Below, one piece after another: positions 44,893 to 51,682 of a stretch of 64,000 bases of DNA. The notes beneath the pieces are model-generated. The model saw only the letters and a program-made list of their open reading frames with translations. It was not told where the DNA came from and did no database searches. The position numbers and the translations under genes were made by a program. The stretch comes from Pedobacter ureilyticus (GTDB lineage: Bacteria > Bacteroidota > Bacteroidia > Sphingobacteriales > Sphingobacteriaceae): contig NZ_SSHJ01000004.1 in assembly GCF_005925345.1 (NCBI RefSeq), positions 198,086 to 262,085 on the forward strand. Reading direction: 5' to 3'. The stretch's first letter is position 1. Each line of letters opens with the position of its first letter.

Positions 44893-45652
44893 TTTTTTAA
44901 AGCGATATGTTGAGCAACATAAAGATGCTTTTGAAAGCGATGCTTTGCCTCCAAATATGCTAGGCAATATTTTGGGTAATTTAAAAGAACGCGAAAAAAG
45001 AAAAGCTAAAAAGGTACGTAAGCTAACCTATACTGGGCTAGCAGTAGCCTGCTCTTTATTGATGGCGGTTGGAGCTTATTTGTTTGTTTTGCAAGGTACT
45101 GATGAAATACAAAAAGACCATAGCAAGGTAGCAGCAAATAAAATAAAACCAGTAGCGCTGCCTACAATTTCTAAAGTAGAACAGCCAATAATTGAGAAAA
45201 AAGCTTCGGCTATGAAACCGCCAATTAGGCAATTTGCTGCTCATCAACCTAAGGCAAACCCGTATAAAGAAATATACGATGGTTTAAAAGATAGCCTCTC
45301 GGTTGCGAGTAGATTAGAAGCGATCATCAAAGTAAACGGCATGGCATCGCTCAGCGAAAAATTAAAAATAGAGCTTTGCAAAACATTTGATAAAGACGGA
45401 AATGATAATGTGAGGTTAGCAGCTTTAGAAGTGCTTTCTAAATTCTCAGGCGATACATATATCCATGAACAATTGGTAGCTGGATTGGGTAAACAAAAAG
45501 ATCCGGTGGTACAATTGGAATTGGTAAAGATAATGGGCAGCAACAGCAACCCAGAAACCACCAACAAACTGATTGCAATGGCCAACAATCCGTTTACGGT
45601 TAATGCTGTAAAAGAACAGGTATATTATGCCTTATTAACAAACGATAATTAA
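44882..45652 (+). CDS. Putative membrane anti-sigma factor with HEAT-like repeats
   Basis: The 256-residue protein has an N-terminal cytoplasmic part (MEPDFLKRYVEQHKDAFESDALPPNMLGNI), one membrane helix (about 48-68) and a C-terminal extracytoplasmic region with helical repeats of HEAT type (NVRLAALEVLSKFSGDTYIHEQLVAGLGKQKDPVVQLELVKIMGSN). It overlaps the sigma gene by 11 bp, the arrangement of a cognate anti-sigma factor. The family is not one I can name with certainty; the role is inferred from position and topology. Confidence 0.75.
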   Translation: MEPDFLKRYVEQHKDAFESDALPPNMLGNILGNLKEREKRKAKKVRKLTYTGLAVACSLLMAVGAYLFVLQGTDEIQKDHSKVAANKIKPVALPTISKVEQPIIEKKASAMKPPIRQFAAHQPKANPYKEIYDGLKDSLSVASRLEAIIKVNGMASLSEKLKIELCKTFDKDGNDNVRLAALEVLSKFSGDTYIHEQLVAGLGKQKDPVVQLELVKIMGSNSNPETTNKLIAMANNPFTVNAVKEQVYYALLTNDN

Positions 45653-45660
45653 ACAAACAA

Positions 45661-46674
45661 ATGAAAAAAATAATAATTATAGCTTCGGTAATGCTTTTAA
45701 CAGTAGGCCAAGCGTTTGCACAAAAAGAATATAAATTAGCTAAAAGTAGCGGTAAGTTGATCATCAACAATGTTTCTAAACTAGACGTTGAGGGGTACGA
45801 TGGTAAAGACATTATTTTTTTGGCCACCAGTAAACAAGAAAACACCGACGATCCCAGAGCGGCGGGTTTAAGCCCTTTGAGTAATGTAGGTTTCGATAAT
45901 ACGGGAATTGGAATTAGTGTAACCGAGAAAGAAAATCTAACCATCGTTTCTCCAATAGAAAGAGAGCTATCCTTAAAAGTAAAGCTGCCTAAAAATGTAG
46001 CGCTATCTTTTAAAACTACAGGTTTTGGCAATGGCGATTCAACGGTAATTGCGCTAAGTAATATCCAAAGCGAAATAGATGCCTCTACCCAATATGAACA
46101 TGTTTCGTTGAAGAATGTAACGGGTCCTATTAGCTTAAAAACACTCTATGGAAATATTGAGGGTAAATTAACACCGTCTTTTAAAGGCCCCATATCTTTA
46201 GTATCTGTGTACGGCTTTATTGATGTAACTGTACCAGATAATACGAAAGCGGATATGTCTATCAATACCACTTACGAGACTTTATATGCAGCTAAGGACC
46301 TCAAATTAGTAATGGATGAAACGCCTAGAAAGGAAAGTTCTTCATTTCCATCGATATCTGGGCTTGCATCGGGGCGAAATGCTCAAGTAATTACAATAGA
46401 CGGGACAAGGGCGGCAGTTGCTCCTCAAATTAAAGGTACTGGAAGCACTACAACTGTAGATGTTTTAACATCCACCACAACTAGCGGAAAGCCAGCTCAA
46501 GCGAAATCCAAGGCATCTACAGTAACTGGAGATTTGGCTTTTGCTTATACCATAGACGCTCCTATTTCTACAATTTTTTCGAGCAGAGGCACCACAGTTA
46601 ATGGTAAATTAAATGGTGGCGGCGAGAAAGTTATCCTAAAATCTACCTATGGTAAAATTTATTTGAGAAAATAA
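45661..46674 (+). CDS. DUF4097-like exported beta-strand repeat protein
   Basis: The 337-residue product has a signal peptide (MKKIIIIASVMLLTVGQAFAQ) and repeated short beta strands typical of DUF4097/adhesin-like solenoids (GPISLKTLYGNIEGKLTPSFKGPISLVSVYGFIDVTVPDNTKADMSINTTYETLYAA; KVILKSTYGKIYLRK). It starts 8 bp after the anti-sigma gene, so sigma factor, anti-sigma factor and this protein form one operon. A Ser/Thr-rich linker interrupts the repeats near 235-285. It may be a target or part of the signal for the sigma system, but this is inference. Confidence 0.82.
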   Translation: MKKIIIIASVMLLTVGQAFAQKEYKLAKSSGKLIINNVSKLDVEGYDGKDIIFLATSKQENTDDPRAAGLSPLSNVGFDNTGIGISVTEKENLTIVSPIERELSLKVKLPKNVALSFKTTGFGNGDSTVIALSNIQSEIDASTQYEHVSLKNVTGPISLKTLYGNIEGKLTPSFKGPISLVSVYGFIDVTVPDNTKADMSINTTYETLYAAKDLKLVMDETPRKESSSFPSISGLASGRNAQVITIDGTRAAVAPQIKGTGSTTTVDVLTSTTTSGKPAQAKSKASTVTGDLAFAYTIDAPISTIFSSRGTTVNGKLNGGGEKVILKSTYGKIYLRK

Positions 46675-46693
46675 ACCACACAAATTACACACG

Positions 46694-46727
46694 AAAAGCC
46701 AACATTGAAAATAGTTGGCTTTTTTTG
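46694..46727 (+). terminator. Rho-independent terminator of the sigma/anti-sigma operon
   Basis: AAAAGCCAAC (46694-46703) pairs with GTTGGCTTTT (46714-46723) across a 10-nt loop and ends in T7. Confidence 0.9.
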
Positions 46728-46796
46728 TTAAATATTGTTGCGCAAAATTGCAGGTTTTTGCTTAGCTTTAATTAAACAACCTAACCAAAACCGCAT

Positions 46797-48890
46797 ATGA
46801 GAAAAATTTTACTCTTTTCAGCTATTTTTTTACTGCAAATTACCGCATTTTCACAAAACCCTAAAAGAGAAGTTAGGGCAGCTTGGATCACCACACACCT
46901 CAGCCTAGATTGGCCCGCACCAGCAGATGCCATCGCAACCAAGCAAACAAAGTTGCTCGCCATTCTAGACAACCTAAAAGGACTGGGTATTAATACTATT
47001 TATTTTCAAGTTAGGAGTGTTGCAGATGCTTTTTACCCGAGCACTATAGTACCTTGGTCCAACCGATTAACGGGCACCTATGGCGCCGACCCAGGATGGG
47101 ACCCACTCGCTTTTGCCGTAAACGCATGTCATGAACGTGGCATGGAGATACACGCATGGTTAAACCCTTATAGAGCCGCTACAGACGAGCCCCTTATCAA
47201 TAGTTATAGCGCTACTCATAAAGCAAAAACAAATCCAGAATGGTTACTAGAGCAGGTTTCTGGATCTGTAAAACTAAAGTATTTCAATCCAGCCCTAGCT
47301 GCAGTTAGAAACCACATTAATGATGTAGTTTCTGAATTAGTGTCTAATTATGATTTAGATGGCATTCACTTTGACGACTACTTTTACTACTCTGGTATCG
47401 GAACTCAAGACGCAAGCAATTTTTCTTCCGATCCGCGTGGATTTTCCAATATTAATGATTGGCGAAGAGACAATGTTACACTATTAATTCAACAACTGAG
47501 CACGTCTATTAAGACGTTAAAACCTTGGGTTAAATTTGGCATCTCACCGTCGGGTATATACAGAAATTTTACTGTTCCAGGTTCAAGTCCATCTGTTACT
47601 ACTACGGGTTCGGAGCATTATACTACCCAATATGCCGATACTAAGAAGTGGATGGAAGAAAGTTTGATAGATTATTTGGCACCGCAAGTTTATTGGGCAT
47701 TTAGTCAGGTTAGCGGTAACGCCAAATTTAATTATGTTACCGATTACTGGAACCGTCAAAATTTTACAAGACATTTAATTATTGGCCTTGCTACTTATCG
47801 AACCAACGATGGCACCGGTTCTCAGTATACTGCAGATGAAATCAAAAATCAACTTAATTATTTAAGGGCCAATACACCAAATGTTTTGGGAGCTGCACAT
47901 TTTAGAGCGGCGCATACAATAATAAGCTCTACTGCAACCAAACCTACTATGGAATATGTTAGAGATAACCAATACAGCACTCCTGCAATTATTCCAGCAA
48001 TGACTTGGATTGATGCCGTTGCCCCAGCAGAACCTACCAATCTAACACCAAGCTTGGTTGCTGGCAAAACACAACTAACTTGGACGGCTCCAGCAAGTAC
48101 TACAGATGAGCTGCAAAAAGTAGTGAGATACGCTGTTTACCGTGCTACAACGCCAACCATAGATTATAATAGTTCGGCAAACTTAATTGCCATCTTACCG
48201 AGTACCGCTGTTACCTATACTGATAATGCGGTAACGCCAGGTACTGGCACTTCTTATTATTACGCAGTAGCCTCTTTAGACCGTATGAGTAACGAAAGCA
48301 TAGCTAGTAATGTGGTGCCAGATGCCGTTACTCTTCCTGTTAAGTTAATTAACTTTGCTGCTAAAAAGGATAACAACAGGGTAAAAATTGAATGGGCTAC
48401 CGCAAACGAAACCAATAGTGATTATTTTTTGGTTGAGAAAGCCGGAGCTGATGGTGTTTTTAGCTATTTGGATAAGCAAAACTCCAGTTCACAAAATTCG
48501 ACCACTGTTAAAAACTATGTAACTTTTGACATCAATCCGTTTAATGGAGTAAACTATTATAGGCTAACTCAGTTCGATAAAAATGGCGACGTATCTAAAC
48601 CAGAATTTACTTCGGTAGAGTTTAACGAATTGATTATTGTAAGTGCCAAAGCTTTTCCAAATCCAACTCAGAAAGAAATCAATTTCAGTTTAGAGAATTT
48701 TCAAGGTAAATCGATTAAAACAAAGTTGATCAACTTGTACGGACAGTTGGTGCATGAAGAAGAATTTAGCACACAAACGGGCACTGGCAAATATCAACTT
48801 AGTTTAAGAAATGATTTGCCTAAAGGACAGTATATTTTAACCTTATCAGATCAAACGTTCAAGAAAAATATTAAACTAATTGTGCTATAA
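46797..48890 (+). CDS. GHL10/DUF187 family glycosidase with T9SS sorting domain
   Basis: The 697-residue product has a signal peptide (MRKILLFSAIFLLQITAFSQ) and then the GHL10 (glycosyl hydrolase-like 10) domain: KREVRAAWITTHLSLDWP, LGINTIYFQVRSVADAFYPS, GMEIHAWLNPYRA, DLDGIHFDDYFYY and DYLAPQVYWAF. Relatives include E. coli DigH, which cleaves denuded peptidoglycan glycan strands. A fibronectin-III-like module (about 415-500) and a C-terminal type A type IX secretion signal follow (AFPNPTQKEINFSLEN...NLYGQLVHEE...LPKGQYILTLSD). It should be secreted to the cell surface. It is monocistronic after a terminator. Confidence 0.9.
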   Translation: MRKILLFSAIFLLQITAFSQNPKREVRAAWITTHLSLDWPAPADAIATKQTKLLAILDNLKGLGINTIYFQVRSVADAFYPSTIVPWSNRLTGTYGADPGWDPLAFAVNACHERGMEIHAWLNPYRAATDEPLINSYSATHKAKTNPEWLLEQVSGSVKLKYFNPALAAVRNHINDVVSELVSNYDLDGIHFDDYFYYSGIGTQDASNFSSDPRGFSNINDWRRDNVTLLIQQLSTSIKTLKPWVKFGISPSGIYRNFTVPGSSPSVTTTGSEHYTTQYADTKKWMEESLIDYLAPQVYWAFSQVSGNAKFNYVTDYWNRQNFTRHLIIGLATYRTNDGTGSQYTADEIKNQLNYLRANTPNVLGAAHFRAAHTIISSTATKPTMEYVRDNQYSTPAIIPAMTWIDAVAPAEPTNLTPSLVAGKTQLTWTAPASTTDELQKVVRYAVYRATTPTIDYNSSANLIAILPSTAVTYTDNAVTPGTGTSYYYAVASLDRMSNESIASNVVPDAVTLPVKLINFAAKKDNNRVKIEWATANETNSDYFLVEKAGADGVFSYLDKQNSSSQNSTTVKNYVTFDINPFNGVNYYRLTQFDKNGDVSKPEFTSVEFNELIIVSAKAFPNPTQKEINFSLENFQGKSIKTKLINLYGQLVHEEEFSTQTGTGKYQLSLRNDLPKGQYILTLSDQTFKKNIKLIVL

Positions 48891-48901
48891 GGTAGATTTT
48901 T

Positions 48902-49006
48902 AGACTTGCGAAGTTTTTTAATGAGCAACCTGTGCCAGTTTATTGGTGGTCCTCAACTTTACCATTTTAAAGAAATAAAAAAAGCAAAGTTGAACTTCGT
49001 AAGTCT
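48902..49006. repeat. Inverted AGACTTnCGAAGTT repeat pair
   Basis: AGACTTGCGAAGTT (48902-48915) and AACTTCGTAAGTCT (48993-49006) are inverted copies with one mismatch, enclosing 77 bp. The same 14-mer family forms the pair at 55978/56009. Confidence 0.65.
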
Positions 49007-49018
49007 TCCATAAAACAA

Positions 49019-49154
49019 AAAGAAGCTGTCTCAAAAGTCACTCGTCATCTCGAACGCTAGAGAGAGATCCCCACAGAAGTACTTCTGAAAAAGATTTCTC
49101 CTCCTTCGATCGTCGAAATGACGGCATTATTTCACTTTTGATACAGCCTCTTTC
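49019..49154. repeat. Nested inverted-repeat element (CGTCATTTCGA family), copy 2
   Basis: Outer arms (AAGCTGTCTCAAAAGTCAC near 49023 and CACTTTTGATACAGCCTCTT ending 49154) enclose inner arms CGTCATCTCGAACGCTAGAG (from 49043) and TCGATCGTCGAAATGACG (to 49123). It starts right after the def stop on the minus strand and may act as its terminator. Related to 25837-25913. Confidence 0.65.
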
Positions 49155-49155
49155 A

Positions 49156-49713
49156 CTATCTCTTTTTGTTTTGTCTAGGAAATTTCATCTTGTAATCGCC
49201 CCTAATTTCCCCTTTAGAAATTTTATCTAGTTTGCTTTTGATGAGTTGCTTGCGCAGTAGATTTATTTTCTCGGTAAACAGTTTTCCTTCAATATGGTCG
49301 TATTCGTGCTGTATTACCCTAGCTGCGAAGCCAGAAACTTGTTCTTCGTGCTTTTGCCAGTCTTCGTCGTAATAACTAATCAATACATTTGGCTTGCGAA
49401 AAACCTCTTCCCTAATTTCTGGAATACTTAAACAACCTTCGGTAAAACCCCAAGGTTCACCGGTTTCTTCTAAAATTTGAGCATTGATAAACACTTTCTT
49501 GTAACGCGGCTCGTCATCGTTATCACCAGTATCAACTACAAATAAACGAATTGGCAGGCCCACTTGTGGTGCCGCTAAACCTACACCACTGGCATTGTAC
49601 ATGGTTTCCCACATATTTGCTATCAATTCATTCAGGTTCGGATAGTTTTCGTCTATAGGTGTACAAACTTTTTTTAATACCGGATCGCCATAGGCTACAA
49701 TTGAAAGTTTCAT
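49156..49713 (-). CDS. def: Peptide deformylase
   Basis: Def removes the formyl group from nascent proteins. The 185-residue protein has the three family motifs: GVGLAAPQVG (43-52), EGCLSIP (92-98, metal ligand C94) and QHEYDHIEG (135-143, H136, catalytic E137, H140). The length and charged C-terminus (KMKFPRQNKKR) are usual. It stands alone; the next gene upstream, an M16 peptidase, is 126 bp away on the same strand. Confidence 0.96.
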   Translation of the reverse strand: MKLSIVAYGDPVLKKVCTPIDENYPNLNELIANMWETMYNASGVGLAAPQVGLPIRLFVVDTGDNDDEPRYKKVFINAQILEETGEPWGFTEGCLSIPEIREEVFRKPNVLISYYDEDWQKHEEQVSGFAARVIQHEYDHIEGKLFTEKINLLRKQLIKSKLDKISKGEIRGDYKMKFPRQNKKR

Positions 49714-49839
49714 TGGTGTTTTTTGTTTTTTCTAATAACTGATGAGTAACTATCTCCTCTTAAAGGATAAAATCATCAAGCTTAATGCTACAAAGGTACA
49801 AAATTAAGGTTTAAGGTAAAAGGTGTAGGGTTTAAGGAG

Positions 49840-51069
49840 CTAATCTACCGGATTAAATAGCAGGCTTGTCCATTTACTTTCGTCAAAAACCTCGTTAATA
49901 ATTTGAGACATATCCTTAACGCTTACTTGTCTTATTTTTTGAAATACGGTCTCCAAACTATCTATATGGTTATAATCTAACAGACTTTTGGCCATGGCTA
50001 TAATTAGGCCAATTCTATTTTCTTCGCCAAGCGCAATTTGGCCAATAAATTTGTTTTGCGCTTTGTGCAGTTGTACTTCTGTTAAAGGTTTTTGCTTTAG
50101 CTTATTCATCTCCTTGCGGATCAATTGCATGGCTTTTTCAGATTTTTCCTTATCTGTGCCAAAGTAAATGGCAAAGATACCCGTATCAGAAAGTGGGCTA
50201 TAGGCAGACTCTATAGTGTAAGCGATACCATATTTTTCCCGAAGTTGAAGGTTTAGGGTAGAACTCATTCCATTGCCGCCAAATAAATTGTTTAGCAACA
50301 GTAACCCGGTTTTATACGGATGGTACAGCGAATAGGTTTGCGTACCCATCATACAATGGCTTTGTGCAATCTGCTTATCTACAATTTGGTGTAATGAAGG
50401 ATTAGCAAGAGGCGCAATTCGGTTAACTGAGCTTGTATTTTCGGGTACATTGGCAAAGTACTTCTCTCCAATTTTAGCCAGTTTTTTTAATGTGTAGTTG
50501 CCAATAACCGCTATAATAATTTGGTCGGTACGATAGTTCGTTTTGATAAAGGAATGGATGTCGGTTTTGGACAAATTGCTAACCGTTTCCGGAGTTCCCA
50601 ATATATTTCTGCCAAACGAATGCCCTCTAAAAAGAAGGTCTTCAAAATCATCATTAATGGCTTCTTCTGGTTGGTCTAAATAAGAAGAGATCTCGTCTAA
50701 AACTACGCCTTTTTCTTTTTCCATTTCGTCTTCTGGGAAAGTGGAGTGGAAAACGATATCGTTAAAGAGCTCCAGTGTTCTATCCAAATAAGGATGGAGA
50801 AATGAAGCATGAATGCAAGTATATTCTTTAGTGGTATAGGCATTTAGGTCGGCGCCCACACTTTCTAGCCGATTTAAAATTTGCGTTGTTGAACGCTTTT
50901 CGGTGCGTTTAAAAATTAGATGTTCTATAAAATGCGCCAAGCCCATTTGCGCATCTTCTTCGTCGCGAGAACCGGCATTTACTAAAATACAAGCGTGAGA
51001 AATTGCCGATGCAGCCGGAACATGCAATATGCGTATGCCGTTTTTAAGTGTATGTACGTTGTACTCCAT
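49840..51069 (-). CDS. M16-family zinc metallopeptidase
   Basis: The 409-residue protein carries the inverted zinc motif HFIEH (H46, E49, H50; LAHFIEHLIFKRTEKRS) with the distal glutamate in EKEKGVVLDEISSYLDQPEE. The C-terminal half has the inactive-type GGNGMSSTLNLQLREKYGIAYTIES block. This is the soluble PqqL/YmxG-like single-protein form of the pitrilysin family, which often pairs with a second subunit; none is encoded nearby. There is no signal peptide, so it is probably cytoplasmic. The substrate is unknown. Confidence 0.93.
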   Translation of the reverse strand: MEYNVHTLKNGIRILHVPAASAISHACILVNAGSRDEEDAQMGLAHFIEHLIFKRTEKRSTTQILNRLESVGADLNAYTTKEYTCIHASFLHPYLDRTLELFNDIVFHSTFPEDEMEKEKGVVLDEISSYLDQPEEAINDDFEDLLFRGHSFGRNILGTPETVSNLSKTDIHSFIKTNYRTDQIIIAVIGNYTLKKLAKIGEKYFANVPENTSSVNRIAPLANPSLHQIVDKQIAQSHCMMGTQTYSLYHPYKTGLLLLNNLFGGNGMSSTLNLQLREKYGIAYTIESAYSPLSDTGIFAIYFGTDKEKSEKAMQLIRKEMNKLKQKPLTEVQLHKAQNKFIGQIALGEENRIGLIIAMAKSLLDYNHIDSLETVFQKIRQVSVKDMSQIINEVFDESKWTSLLFNPVD

Positions 51070-51157
51070 TGAAGCGCCAAAGATACGTATTGTTTTATTG
51101 TTAAAACGTTGAAATAATGTAAGGTTATGAAGATTTGAGCACTAAAATAATTTGTAT

Positions 51158-51385
51158 TTACTTTTTCATAAACCGCTCAATGATACTGCCAAGATCTTCT
51201 ACTTCGTCATTTTCTTCAATCACAGGCTCGTCGGTTTTATAATCAATGCGCACCCATTTTTTACCTCTAAGTTTGGTAATGAGCAGGTATTCTTCTCCCA
51301 TTTTAAAAATGGTAAAGGTGTTGTCCTCTTCTGCAACCACCTCGTAAATTTCTCCGCGAAGTTTAAAGTGAAACGATTCGTCCAT
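51158..51385 (-). CDS. Small acidic protein, tandem paralogue B
   Basis: The 75-residue product begins MDESFHFKLRGEIYEVVAEE and contains NTFTIFKMGEEYLLITKLRGKKWVRIDYKTDEPVIEENDEVEDLGSIIERFMKK. By my ungapped alignment it is identical to the neighbouring upstream protein at 26 of 67 positions. The frame extends upstream through the neighbour, but the ATG at 51385 lies one base after the neighbour's stop and is the natural start. I do not recognise a named family and there is no signal peptide. Confidence 0.75.
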   Translation of the reverse strand: MDESFHFKLRGEIYEVVAEEDNTFTIFKMGEEYLLITKLRGKKWVRIDYKTDEPVIEENDEVEDLGSIIERFMKK

Positions 51386-51386
51386 C

Positions 51387-51644
51387 TTAATTCTCCTCCT
51401 CGTCTTCTTCCTCTTCTTCAGGTTCCTCTTTGTAAGCCTCAATTAGCTTGCCTAAGGTATTCACTTCTTCATCAATCTCAAAAATAGGCGTTCCTGTTTC
51501 GCCGTCAAATTTAATCCATTGTTCGCCATCATCTTTTTGTATCTGAAGATATTCTTTGCCATTTTTATAAATGGTGTAAGTCTCGTTTCCCTCTGGAAAA
51601 ACTGCGTAATTAATGTTGTTAAGTTCTAAATCAAAAGGTTGCAT
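51387..51644 (-). CDS. Small acidic protein, tandem paralogue A
   Basis: The 85-residue product starts MQPFDLELNNINYAVFPEGNETYTIYKNGKEYLQIQKDDGEQWIKFDGETGTP and ends in a run of Glu/Asp (EEPEEEEEDEEEN). It shares a common core of about 67 residues with the next gene, indicating a tandem duplication. It lies 38 bp downstream of the SNF2 helicase gene on the same strand, so helicase, paralogue A and paralogue B may form one operon. Function unknown; the acidic tail could bind a basic partner. Confidence 0.78.
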   Translation of the reverse strand: MQPFDLELNNINYAVFPEGNETYTIYKNGKEYLQIQKDDGEQWIKFDGETGTPIFEIDEEVNTLGKLIEAYKEEPEEEEEDEEEN

Positions 51645-51682
51645 GATAAGTTGTATGTTATAAGTAATAAGTTTTACGAGGT

